From: Actinoplanes lutulentus
Lineage (GTDB): Bacteria; Actinomycetota; Actinomycetes; Mycobacteriales; Micromonosporaceae
DNA length: 64,000 bases
Direction: 5' to 3'
Assembly: GCF_003259845.1 (NCBI RefSeq)
Contig: NZ_QLMJ01000004.1
Coordinates: 1 to 64,000 of the forward strand
Shown: piece by piece, positions 1-8,458 of the stretch
Layout: each line of letters starts with the position of its first letter
Numbering within the stretch: position 1 is the first letter of the stretch
Notes under the pieces: model-generated
What the model was told of the DNA's origin: nothing
What the model saw: only the letters and a program-made list of their open reading frames with translations
Databases searched by the model: none
Translations under genes and position numbers: made by a program

Positions 1-83
1 ACCGCCACCGCCACCGCCACCGCCACCGCCGCCACCGCCACCGCCACCGCCACCGCCACCGCCACCGCCACCGCCGACCGTCG
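1..83. repeat. (CCGCCA)n hexanucleotide tract
   Basis: The window opens inside a nearly pure run of CCGCCA/CCACCG hexamers, interrupted by two CCGCCG variants. The left end of the tract lies outside the window, so its full length is unknown. It may be non-coding low-complexity DNA or the end of a Pro/Thr or Ala/Thr-rich coding repeat. No frame continues convincingly into a recognisable protein, so it is left as a simple repeat. Confidence 0.8.
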
Positions 84-335
84 CCCCGCCCGCGCTGTCG
101 CCCCCCGTTGCCCCGCCACCGCCCGCGCTGTAGCCCTCGCCACTTTCATTTGTCCGCTGTCACCCTTCGCCGCTGGCGCCCGCGTTGTCGCCCCTCGCCA
201 CCTTCTCTCGTCCTGCTGTCGCCCCTCGCCGCTGCCGCCCGCGTTGTCGCCCTTCGCCGCAGGCCGCTGTCGCCCCTCGCCGCAAGCTGCTTTCGCCGCG
301 CTGCCGGCCGCTGTCGCCCAAGCAGCTGCCCGCCC
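84..335. repeat. degenerate GCTGTCGCCC / CTCGCCGC tandem repeats
   Basis: Variants of a word close to CGCTGTCGCCCCTCGCCGC recur through this stretch, separated by short CCGCCCGCG-like spacers, giving an irregular tandem array. All frames translate to Arg/Pro/Ala/Ser-rich low-complexity strings with no domain. No start with a ribosome-binding site is seen. It is best read as non-coding satellite-like DNA continuing from the hexamer tract. Confidence 0.55.
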
Positions 336-347
336 GTCAGCGATCTG

Positions 348-460
348 GCGATCTTGTGCGGTTTGGCCGTCCAATCGACCACAAACTCACGAGTTCCGGG
401 GGGCCGCCGCCGAGGCGTGTCGATTTCGGGCGGCCCGCGGGCACCTTGATGACGCACTGC
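348..460. repeat. 112-bp imperfect direct repeat, copy A
   Basis: This segment starts GCGATCTTGTGCGG and ends GATGACGCACTGC. It is repeated with a few substitutions and one base indel at 577-688. Both copies share a long identical core around CCAATCGACCACAAACTC and a second one around GTGTCGATTTCGGGCGG. No open frame is conserved between the copies, which points to a non-coding intergenic repeat family. The GCGATCTTGTG end word recurs in the hairpin at 907-957. Confidence 0.8.
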
Positions 461-576
461 GGGCCACTGTCGCCTGAACCGGGGCCGCAGCTGCCCGCCC
501 ATCAGCAATCTTGGAAGCTTGCGCCGCCATCCCCACCCAAACCGCACAAGGTCGCCGAGTTGGCGGCTACCGACAG

Positions 577-688
577 GCGATCTTGTGCGGTTCAGCCGTC
601 CAATCGACCACAAACTCACGAGTTCCGAGCGCCGCCCCCGTGGCGTGTCGATTTCGGGCGGTCCGCGGGCACCTTGATGACGCGCTGC
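577..688. repeat. 112-bp imperfect direct repeat, copy B
   Basis: This is the second copy of the repeat at 348-460, with the same end words and about 90% identity by eye. Most differences fall in the G/C-rich middle. The copies start 229 bp apart. No gene is seen between them. Confidence 0.8.
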
Positions 689-906
689 CACCACAACAGT
701 GGGAAGTCACGGCTTTGTGGAGCCCTGTAGGGGTCATAGCACCCACAGGTCTCCAAGATCAGGCTGCAGCCGACAACATCTTTGCCGGGCGCCCACCCTC
801 CGTGACAGTTCGATGAGACAAGCGGCGCCCAGCGGTGACAGGCGTAGAGAGTCCGCGAGCTTGAACCGCCATCCCCGCACAAGGTCGCGGAGCTGGCGGA
901 CGAGAG

Positions 907-957
907 GCGATCTTGTGAGCTTCAGCCACCCGAGCCACCCGAAACTCACAAGATCGC
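907..957. repeat. long hairpin with 13-bp perfect arms (REP-like)
   Basis: The arms GCGATCTTGTGAG (907-919) and CTCACAAGATCGC (945-957) are exact reverse complements around a 25-base centre rich in CCACCCGA words. The outer word GCGATCTTGTG also begins the two 112-bp repeats, so the three elements look related. There is no U-tract, so a terminator is less likely than a REP-type intergenic palindrome. Confidence 0.7.
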
Positions 958-994
958 GGCGGGCCCGCGGCGCCGGCCGGCCTGTGCCGGCCGC

Positions 995-1146
995 ACAGGC
1001 GGCACGGGCGGCACGGCAGCACGGGCAGCACGGCAGCACGGCAGCACAGGCAGCACGGCAGCACGGCAGCACAGGCAGCACAGGCAGCACAGGCGGCACA
1101 GGCAGCACAGGCAGCACGGCCAGCACAGGCGGCACGGGCGGCACCT
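995..1146. repeat. GGCAGCACA/GGCGGCACG 9-bp tandem array
   Basis: About sixteen copies of a 9-bp unit alternating GGCAGCACG, GGCAGCACA and GGCGGCACA run head to tail. The translated strings (Gly-Ser-Thr on plus, Cys-Cys-Pro-type on minus) belong to no recognisable gene. The array ends just before the liv operon terminator. Such arrays can change length by slippage. Confidence 0.75.
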
Positions 1147-1165
1147 GCTTGGTTGGGCATGGCGA

Positions 1166-1197
1166 AAGGCCCCGGAACCAAGCGATTCCGGGGCCTT
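1166..1197 (-). terminator. terminator of the liv operon
   Basis: A perfect 12-bp stem, AAGGCCCCGGAA pairing with TTCCGGGGCCTT, closes an 8-base loop about 20 bp beyond the livF stop. The A/T-rich base of the stem gives a short T-run on the minus strand, so it should end livHMGF transcription. It would act weakly in the other direction too. Confidence 0.8.
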
Positions 1198-1218
1198 CGT
1201 TCGTTCTGCTGGGTGGGG

Positions 1219-1993
<775 letters not shown>

Positions 1994-2001
<8 letters not shown>

Positions 2002-2974
2002 CGGTCTTGCCTCCCTCCGACTTGGCGCCTTCAGCAGAAGACGGTGCGGCGTCCACCGAAGACGACGACGGCGCGTCGGCGCCCGGCACCTCGGCAGCGA
2101 CCTCGGCGGCGTCGTGCTCGGTGCCGTCGTGGTGCGAGCCCAGGTAGGCATCGATGACCCGCGGGTCCGCCATCACGGTGTCCGGCGTGCCCTCGGCGAT
2201 GACCTTGCCCTGGCCCATGACGATGACCCAGTCGCTGATGTCGCGGACCATGTCCATGTCGTGCTCGACGAAGAGCACGGTCATGCCGTCCTCGCGCAGG
2301 CTCTTCACGTGGCCGAGCAGGGACTGCGTCAGCGCCGGGTTAACACCGGCCATCGGCTCGTCCAGCATGACCATGTCGGGCTGCACCATCAGGGCCCGCG
2401 CCATTTCGAGCAGCTTGCGCTGGCCGCCGGAGAGGCTGCCCGCGAAGTCCTCGCGCTTGGCGTCGAGCTTGAACCGCGCCAGCAGCTCGTCGGCGCGCTC
2501 GGTGATCTCCTGTTCCTGCTTCTTCCAGATGCCGGGGATCAGCGCCTTCCAGAAGGACTCGCCTTTCTGGCCGGTGCCGCCCAGGCGCATGTTGTCGATC
2601 ACCGTCAGCCGGGACAGCGCCTTGGTGAGCTGGAAGGTGCGGACCATGCCCTGCTTGGCGACCTTGTGCGCGGCCACGCCGGCGAGCGGCTTGCCGTTGA
2701 ACTTCCAGTCGCCCTCGTCGGGGCGATCGAAACCGGTCAGCAGGTTGAAGAACGTCGTCTTGCCGGCTCCGTTGGGGCCGATCAGTGCGGTGATCGCGCC
2801 ACGCTGGATCTCGATGTGGTCGACGGAGACCGCGGTGAGTCCGCCGAAGCGGCGTACCACGGAGTCGGCGACCAGGATCGGGTCCTGCTTGGGCGCTCCG
2901 GGCTCGTGCGGAACGTCCTTGAGCGCGGCGCGTGCCTTTGCCACGCCGGGCGGAACGGTGACGTCATCGGCCAT
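1994..2974 (-). CDS. livG: branched-chain amino-acid ABC transporter ATPase LivG
   Basis: 326 aa. This is the second ATPase of the importer. Walker A GPNGAGKTT is at 66-74, LSGGQ at 181-185 and Walker B VMLDEP near 202-207, followed by the LivG-type end with a conserved DAYLG (about residue 280). Compared with the usual length of about 255 aa it has a 30-residue N-terminal extension and an acidic Ser/Ala/Glu tail of about 45 residues after DAYLGSHH. It overlaps livM by 11 bp and livF by 8 bp, which indicates translational coupling. Confidence 0.93.
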
Positions 2975-3953
2975 CGAGCATGACCTCCTTCTTGTCGCCG
3001 AAGATGCCCTGCGGACGGAAAATCAGCAAGAGTACGAGTCCGAGGCCCACCAGGATGTAACCGACCGCACCCGCCTGGTTCGCGTCCATGAGCCACGTCG
3101 GGATGTAACCCTGCGAGATCAGCGTCGGCAGCAGCGCGTTGACGAACGTGAGCAGGAACCAGAAGATCATCGAGCCGACGACCGGGCCGAAGACCCGAGC
3201 GGCGCCACCGAGGATCACGATCGTGTACATGTAGAACGTGAACTCGGTGCCGTAGGTGTCCGGCTGCACGGCCGCGTTCTTCAGCGCGATGATGAAACCA
3301 CCGAGCGAGCCGAGGACACCACCGAGGATGAGCGACTGCATCTTGTAGGACACGACGTTCTTGCCGAGGCTGCGCACGGCGTCCTCGTCCTCGCGGATGG
3401 CCTTGATGACACGGCCCCACGGGCTGCGCATCGCCAGGAACACGATGGTCAGCGCGATCGCGACGAGCGCCCAGCCGACGGTCATGACCCAGAGCTCACG
3501 CTCGTCGAAGCTGATGCTCCAGAATTCCAGCGAGCCGCTGTACGGGTTCATCGCGTAGAAGTCGTCGGAGAACTGCTGCAGACCGTCCGAGCCACCGGTC
3601 CACTCGCTCAGCGAGACCGAGCGGAAGAGCAGGCGGACGATTTCCGCGGCGGCGATCGTCACGATCGCCAGATAGTCGGCGCGCAGGCGCAGCGTCGGGA
3701 TACCGAGCAGCAGTGCCAGCACGACCGCGCCGAGCAGGCCGACCGCGATGCCGATCCAGAACGGAAGGCCGAAGGTCGACACCATCATCGCGAGACCGTA
3801 GGCCGCGACGCCGAGGAACGCCGACTGACCGAAGTTCAGCAGGCCGGTGTAGCCGAAGTGCACGTTCAGGCCGATCGCGGCCAGTGCGTACGCGATCATC
3901 GTGCCGTTGATCAGCGACTCCAGAGAGACGCCGAAAATGATGTCCCAGTTCAT
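2964..3953 (-). CDS. livM: branched-chain amino-acid ABC permease LivM
   Basis: 329 aa polytopic membrane protein. It is one half of the LivHM translocation channel. The N-terminus has the family pattern AIGLNVHFGYTGLLNFG (near residue 26), and the C-terminal half carries the loop RVIKAIREDEDAVRSLGKNV that couples to the ATPase. Hydrophobic segments are spread over the whole length. It lies between livH (10 bp upstream) and livG (11 bp overlap). Confidence 0.93.
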   Translation of the reverse strand: MNWDIIFGVSLESLINGTMIAYALAAIGLNVHFGYTGLLNFGQSAFLGVAAYGLAMMVSTFGLPFWIGIAVGLLGAVVLALLLGIPTLRLRADYLAIVTIAAAEIVRLLFRSVSLSEWTGGSDGLQQFSDDFYAMNPYSGSLEFWSISFDERELWVMTVGWALVAIALTIVFLAMRSPWGRVIKAIREDEDAVRSLGKNVVSYKMQSLILGGVLGSLGGFIIALKNAAVQPDTYGTEFTFYMYTIVILGGAARVFGPVVGSMIFWFLLTFVNALLPTLISQGYIPTWLMDANQAGAVGYILVGLGLVLLLIFRPQGIFGDKKEVMLDGR

Positions 3954-3963
3954 CAGGCCCCCC

Positions 3964-5253
3964 TCAGCCGATCCGCTCGCGGCGGCCCAGGATGCCCTGG
4001 GGACGCACGAGGATGATCACAATCAGCACCGCGAGGGCGCCGACGTTCTTCAGCTCAGTCGGGATCCACAGCGTCGACAGCTGTGTGGCGAGACCGATGA
4101 CAAGGCTGCCCAGCAGGGCACCGAAGGCGGTTCCGAGACCGCCGAGCGTCACGGCCGCGAACACCAGCAGCAGGATCTGGAAGCCCATCTGGTAGTTCAC
4201 GCCCTGGAAGATCGCGAGCATCACGCCGCTGAGCGCGGCGAGCGCGCCACCGATCGTCCAGACCAGCCGGATCACCGAGTCGACGCTGATGCCGGAGGCA
4301 GCGGCGAGCGACGGGTTGGTGGAGACCGCGCGGGTCGCCTTGCCGAGGCGGGTCTTCACCAGCGCCAGCGAGACCACGATCAGAACGATGATCGCGATAC
4401 CGTCCATGACCAGGTTCTTCGGCGCCACCGAGATGAGGCCCAGGTCCATGCCGGGCTGCGCGACGTACTGCGCGAACTGCCGGGTGTCGCCGCGGAAGAC
4501 GTAGAGGAACAGGTACCGCAGGATCAGCGCGAGACCGATCGAGATGATCATCATGCCGATCAGGCCGGTACGGCGGTTACGCAGCCACCCCCAGAAGAAT
4601 CTGTCCTGGAAGTAACCGAACAGACCACCGAGTGCCACGGCGAGGACCGCCGCGATCTCGAGCGGCACGCTGGCCGTCACGTTGATGAAGAAACACGCCA
4701 CCGCGCCGAAGGTGATCAGCTCACCGTGGGCGAAGTTCGTGAGGCCCATGGTGCCGAAGATCAGCGAGAGGCCCAGGGCCGCCAGCGCGATGATGAGACC
4801 GAAATGGATTCCCGTATAGACGAGGTCGGCCACCCGCTCCAGCTGAGAGGTGCCACCCTCTGCAGGCTGATCGGCGCCGGGACTGCCGGCTGCCGCGCCG
4901 AGCGGGAACAGCACGTTACGCGCGGCGCCCTCGAAAACGCTCAATGTCAGGCTCGTGCGGCCAGTGGTGACAGCAACGCCCTGAGGAAGGGTCGCGGCGT
5001 CGAGGTCGACCTTGTAGGTACCCGCGGCAGGGACGGAGACCGACCACTTGCCTTGAGCGTCCGAAGTCGCCTCGCCGACCGGAGTGCCGCTCTCTTCCGC
5101 CACCTTGATAACCACGCCGGCCACTGGCTGGCCCGCATTGATCAACGTGCCCTGTAACGACTCGCCCTCAGCCAAGGCGCTTGTGGCACCCAGACCCAGG
5201 GAAGTGAACAGGAATCCGAGAACGGCCGTGAAGATGATCACGGCTCTACGCAA
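3964..5253 (-). CDS. livH: LivH permease with secreted N-terminal carboxypeptidase-regulatory-like domain
   Basis: 429 aa, against about 290-310 for ordinary LivH. Residues 1-28 form a typical Sec signal peptide ending in ...SALAEG. Residues about 32-125 resemble a carboxypeptidase-regulatory-like beta sandwich (LQGTLINAGQPVAGVVIKV, GKWSVSVPAAGTYKVDLD). From about 140 onward a normal LivH permease follows (LSLIFGTMGLTNFAHGEL, RRTGLIGMMIISIGLALILR, GGLGTAFGALLGSLVIGL). The inferred topology puts the extra domain outside the membrane, perhaps helping capture a binding protein or anchor in the wall. No livK gene is adjacent. It is the first gene of the operon. Confidence 0.9.
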   Translation of the reverse strand: MRRAVIIFTAVLGFLFTSLGLGATSALAEGESLQGTLINAGQPVAGVVIKVAEESGTPVGEATSDAQGKWSVSVPAAGTYKVDLDAATLPQGVAVTTGRTSLTLSVFEGAARNVLFPLGAAAGSPGADQPAEGGTSQLERVADLVYTGIHFGLIIALAALGLSLIFGTMGLTNFAHGELITFGAVACFFINVTASVPLEIAAVLAVALGGLFGYFQDRFFWGWLRNRRTGLIGMMIISIGLALILRYLFLYVFRGDTRQFAQYVAQPGMDLGLISVAPKNLVMDGIAIIVLIVVSLALVKTRLGKATRAVSTNPSLAAASGISVDSVIRLVWTIGGALAALSGVMLAIFQGVNYQMGFQILLLVFAAVTLGGLGTAFGALLGSLVIGLATQLSTLWIPTELKNVGALAVLIVIILVRPQGILGRRERIG

Positions 5254-5280
5254 CGATGCTCCTTGTGTTTAGCAGCAGAA

Positions 5281-5317
5281 ATCCCCGCCATACGTCACGC
5301 GAAGGACTGGCGGGGAT
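5281..5317 (-). terminator. hairpin between pdtaR and livH (terminator or leader element)
   Basis: The 10-bp perfect arms ATCCCCGCCA (5281-5290) and TGGCGGGGAT (5308-5317) enclose 17 bases. On the minus strand a short run of Ts follows the stem. It can end pdtaR transcription, about 100 bp after the pdtaR stop. It also sits just 28 bp before the livH start, so it could lie in the livH leader if the promoter is further upstream. Confidence 0.6.
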
Positions 5318-5337
5318 CATAGCTTGCTCAGGAGCGT

Positions 5338-5364
5338 CGAACCCGGTCGTAACAAAGCCGTTAC
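5338..5364 (-). promoter_or_regulatory. possible GlnR-type site upstream of livH
   Basis: Read on the minus strand this is GTAAC-n6-GTTAC-n6-GTTCG, the 5-6-5-6-5 spacing of actinobacterial GlnR boxes (GTnAC-n6-GaAAC repeats). The first element matches fully; the next two are imperfect. A nitrogen regulator ahead of an amino-acid importer would make sense, but the assignment is an inference from spacing and partial identity. Confidence 0.3.
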
Positions 5365-5418
5365 TGAGCCTCAACCTTTGGTCAAGAGCCAATATCGGAA
5401 CGGTGGCTCGACAAGCCG

Positions 5419-6033
5419 CTAACCAGCGGGTTCGGCCTCGCCCTCGGACTCTTTGATGATCCGGTCCGCGACCTCGCGCATCGTCATCCGGTGATCCATC
5501 GCGGTCCGCTGGATCCACTTGAACGCCTGCGGTTCGGTCATCGAGTACTTCGTCATCAGCTCGCCCTTGGCGCGCTCGACGGACTTGCGCGTCTCGAGAC
5601 GGTCAGTAAGGCCGGCCACCTCCGCCTCGAGGACGGAGATCTCCGAGTACCGCGAGAGGGCGATCTCGATCGCCGGCACGAGGTCGGATTTCTGGAACGG
5701 CTTCACCAGGTACGCCATGGCGCCGGCCTCGCGAGCCCGCTCGACGAGCTCCCGCTGACTGAAAGCGGTCAGCATGACCACCGGGGCGATCCGCTTCGCG
5801 GCGATCCGCTCGGCGGCTGCCAGGCCATCCATGATCGGCATCTTGATGTCCAGGATCACGAGGTCCGGCTTCAGGTCCTCGGCCAGGCGAACCGCGGTCT
5901 CCCCGTCGCCGGCCTCGCCGACGACGTCGTAGCCCTCCTCGACCAGCATCTCGGCGAGGTCGAGCCGGATCAGCGCCTCGTCCTCGGCGATGAGCACCCG
6001 CTTGCGCTCGGCACCAGCCTGCGTGTCGGCCAC
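5419..6033 (-). CDS. pdtaR: PdtaR-like ANTAR response regulator
   Basis: 204 aa cytoplasmic two-component regulator. The receiver domain (about 11-130) has the acidic pocket AEDEA (16-20), phospho-acceptor Asp62 in LVILDIKMP and Lys111 in LVKPF. Residues about 135-192 form an ANTAR RNA-binding domain (RKSVERAKGELMTKYSMTE, TMREVADRII), so the output is expected to be antitermination on RNA hairpins rather than DNA binding. Length and order match mycobacterial PdtaR (Rv1626). The GTG start has a purine-rich site upstream. No sensor kinase gene is adjacent. Confidence 0.9.
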   Translation of the reverse strand: MADTQAGAERKRVLIAEDEALIRLDLAEMLVEEGYDVVGEAGDGETAVRLAEDLKPDLVILDIKMPIMDGLAAAERIAAKRIAPVVMLTAFSQRELVERAREAGAMAYLVKPFQKSDLVPAIEIALSRYSEISVLEAEVAGLTDRLETRKSVERAKGELMTKYSMTEPQAFKWIQRTAMDHRMTMREVADRIIKESEGEAEPAG

Positions 6034-6063
6034 GGAAACCCCTACTCCCAGAACGTCGATGTC

Positions 6064-6102
6064 GCGACACCCGGGTATGTGGGTGTCGCCGCCCTAAGCC
6101 TA
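6064..6102 (-). promoter_or_regulatory. pdtaR promoter with stem-loop at the start of its leader
   Basis: On the minus strand a -10-like TAGGCT (6097-6102) is followed by a 9-bp perfect hairpin (arms 6064-6072 and 6081-6089, GCGACACCC/GGGTGTCGC) starting near the expected transcript 5' end, about 30 bases before the GTG. A 5' hairpin ahead of an RNA-binding ANTAR gene could stabilise the mRNA or be an autoregulatory site. Neither role is shown. Confidence 0.4.
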
Positions 6103-6212
6103 GTAGGTAGGCTGTCGGGGACTCATCCTGGCGTGACCATCTCACGTCGTGATCAGTCGTGCCGCCCAACGTCATGCTGAGAACGCTCAGGCATGCCGCG
6201 ATGAGTGGTGTA

Positions 6213-6286
6213 GCCCCTGTATTCCAACCGGCAGAGAAGATGGTCTCAAACACCATACAGTGTGGGTTCGAATCCCACCGGGGGCA
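6213..6286 (+). tRNA. tRNA with anticodon CAA (Leu by code) but short variable loop
   Basis: The cloverleaf folds clearly. The acceptor is GCCCCTG/CGGGGGC with discriminator A (6286). The anticodon stem is ATGGT/ACCAT with loop CTCAAAC, placing CAA at 6247-6249. The T arm is GTGGG-TTCGAAT-CCCAC. The D arm is short (TTCC/AGAA, one mismatch). CCA is not encoded. CAA reads the Leu codon TTG, yet the variable loop is only ACAGT (5 nt), unlike the long arm of normal tRNA-Leu. Identity is therefore called from the anticodon only. Confidence 0.85.
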
Positions 6287-6509
6287 CAAAATCCGCGTTA
6301 AATATTCGTCACGCCCGATCAAGGGCGCTTGACCAAAACCCCATCTTGGGTACGCCTTTTCGCACGCTCGTCAATTTCCGTGCGATAGCCGACGCGTTAC
6401 CGGCATGAAATAGGCGAGACAAAAGACGGGCCTGCGAATCTGGGCGAACGCCGGGCCACGGCACGCACCGGATGCTGTCATGACAGGGACAGTTGCAGCG
6501 GGAGGCCTC

Positions 6510-7454
6510 ATGTTGTCGTCCGGTTCTTCGCCCCTCACCGTCGCACGCGGGAGCATGTGGGGATTCCTCATGTTCGCCGGTGCGGCGTGGCTGGCGATCG
6601 CCTGGGCGGTGATGCGACTGGAACCCGCGGACATCGCCGCGGTGGCCGGACCGATGCTCCTCTTCGGGGCGGTCTGCGAGCTACTGCGCACCCTCGCCGG
6701 CACCCGGACCTGGTGGCTGAACGCGGGCCTCACCGTGATCTTCGCGGCGACCGGCGCGGCGATGCTGGTCCCGGACGAATCGTCCTTCACCACGGCGGCG
6801 GCGCTGACCGGGTGGTACCTGATGGTCCGCGGCGCGGTGGACGTCGCCGTCGGGATCATGACGCGCGGCTCGGACCGGGTGTGGAGCCTGATCGTGACGA
6901 TCGGCGTGCTGGAGACGGGTCTCGGATATTTCTCGGCCGGCCCGTTCGCCCGGAGCGCCGATCTGATCGTCGTGACGCTCGGCGCCCTCGCGGTGCTGCG
7001 CGCGGTCGCTGACCTGGTCACTTCGCTGCGGCTACGGGAGATCGCGCACACCACGCGCAAGGACGTCCTGGAGCTGCCACCGGAACGGTCGGCGGGCCTG
7101 GTCGGCTATTCGGCCGGCCGCGCCGACTTCGAGGCCACGCCGGTACGCGCCCGGCATCGTGCTCCGGAAGGCGCCTCGACCAAGCTGAAGCGGGCCCAGG
7201 ATCTGCCGTCGGTCTCCCCCGAGGGCGGTGTCGGCCACATCCCTGGGGACACGTACCACGAGCATGTCGTGCGTACCACCGCGGATCTTGACGCGATGCT
7301 GGTGCAGGCCGGTATCACCGGGCCGCGCGCCGGAGCCAAGCAGCCGGAACAGACCGACATGCCGCCGGTACCGGACACTCCGGAGATCGCGGCCGACGCG
7401 GAGAGCGCCTCGGCCGGGCGGTCGTCACGCGACGACCAGCCGGGCAACCGATAG
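6510..7454 (+). CDS. HdeD/DUF308-like multi-pass membrane protein with charged tail
   Basis: 314 aa. The first about 180 residues contain six or so hydrophobic segments with short loops (SMWGFLMFAGAAWLAIAW, AGPMLLFGAVCELLRTLAG, WWLNAGLTVIFAATGAAMLV) in the three-repeat layout of the HdeD/DUF308 family. The last 120 residues are hydrophilic and probably cytoplasmic. The ATG at 6510 is preceded by GGGAGG and preferred over an upstream ATG at 6480 that lacks a site. It stands alone, convergent with tesB. Its function is unknown. Confidence 0.7.
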   Translation: MLSSGSSPLTVARGSMWGFLMFAGAAWLAIAWAVMRLEPADIAAVAGPMLLFGAVCELLRTLAGTRTWWLNAGLTVIFAATGAAMLVPDESSFTTAAALTGWYLMVRGAVDVAVGIMTRGSDRVWSLIVTIGVLETGLGYFSAGPFARSADLIVVTLGALAVLRAVADLVTSLRLREIAHTTRKDVLELPPERSAGLVGYSAGRADFEATPVRARHRAPEGASTKLKRAQDLPSVSPEGGVGHIPGDTYHEHVVRTTADLDAMLVQAGITGPRAGAKQPEQTDMPPVPDTPEIAADAESASAGRSSRDDQPGNR

Positions 7455-7470
7455 AGAAGCCTGTCCCCGG

Positions 7471-7532
7471 CCCCGCCGGTTGATGGATCAGTCAGCGGTC
7501 AGTCGCCAGACCGCGATCCACCACCGGCGGGG
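7471..7532. terminator. bidirectional terminator-like inverted repeat
   Basis: The arms CCCCGCCGGTTGATGGATC (7471-7489) and GATCCACCACCGGCGGGG (7515-7532) pair with one interior mismatch zone. They lie between the convergent membrane-protein gene and tesB. A purine-rich stretch of ACCGGAA-like words follows up to the tesB stop. Confidence 0.6.
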
Positions 7533-7579
7533 TGCCCGGAAACCGGAAAACCGAAGACCAGAAACCGGAAGAACGGAAA

Positions 7580-8458
7580 TCAGGCCCCGATCTTGCGGAG
7601 CAGGCCTTCCTGCACGGCGCTGGCGATGTGCCGGCCGTCGCGGGTGAACATCCGCCCGCTGGCCAGGCCCCGGGACCCGCTCGCGGACGGGCTCACGCTG
7701 TCGTACAGGAACCACTCGTCGGCACGGAACGGCCGGTGCAGCCAGAGCGCGTGGTCCAGGCTCGCACCGATCACGCCGCCCGGTCCCCACACCTCGCCGT
7801 GCGTGGAGAGCACCGCGTCGAGCAGCGACAGGTCCGACGCGTAGGTCAGCGCGCAGGCGTGGATCAGCGGATCGTCCGGCAGCTTGCCGTTGATCCGCAT
7901 CCAGACCCGCTGCAACGGCTCGGCACCGCGGTCACCGGGCGGGACCCAGCCGGGCACACCGACGTAACGGACGTCGACGGCCTGCGGGGACGACTTGAAC
8001 ATCGCCATCCGCTCCGGGTACCGCTCCACCCAGTCGAGCATGGTGGCGACGTCCTCCGGGGCGGGTACGCCCTCGGGCGCCGGGGTGTGGTGGTCCAGCC
8101 CCTTCTCCGGCACCTGGAACGACGCCGACATGAAGAAGATCGTCTTCCCGTGCTGCTGCGCCGTCGACCGGCGCACCGAGAAGGACCGCCCGTCCCGGAT
8201 GTGCTCGACCGTGAAGGTGATCGGCACGGTCGGGTCGCCCGGCCGCACGAAATATCCGTGCAGCGAGTGGACCAGCCGGTCGGGGTCGACCGTACGCCCG
8301 GCGGCGACCAGCGCCTGGCCGGCGACCTGGCCGCCGAACACTCGCTGGGCGCCGGTCTGCGGGCTCTCGCCGACGAAGGTGGCCGCGTCGACCTTCCGCA
8401 GATCCAGCAGATCCAGCAGTTGGTCGACGGCGGCCTGTCCCTGCAACGGCAAGGTCAC
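7580..8458 (-). CDS. tesB: acyl-CoA thioesterase II (TesB family)
   Basis: 292 aa, the full length for TesB. It hydrolyses acyl-CoA to free fatty acid and CoA in the cytoplasm. The double hot-dog fold is visible: the first half has RVFGGQVAGQALVAAGRTV and the second SLDHALWLHRPFRADEWFLYD, whose Asp is the catalytic acid of the family, with a C-terminal GLLR motif. The start ATG overlaps the pyk stop by 4 bp, so it is co-translated with pyruvate kinase. That pairing is common in actinomycetes but its logic is unclear. Confidence 0.93.
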   Translation of the reverse strand: MTLPLQGQAAVDQLLDLLDLRKVDAATFVGESPQTGAQRVFGGQVAGQALVAAGRTVDPDRLVHSLHGYFVRPGDPTVPITFTVEHIRDGRSFSVRRSTAQQHGKTIFFMSASFQVPEKGLDHHTPAPEGVPAPEDVATMLDWVERYPERMAMFKSSPQAVDVRYVGVPGWVPPGDRGAEPLQRVWMRINGKLPDDPLIHACALTYASDLSLLDAVLSTHGEVWGPGGVIGASLDHALWLHRPFRADEWFLYDSVSPSASGSRGLASGRMFTRDGRHIASAVQEGLLRKIGA

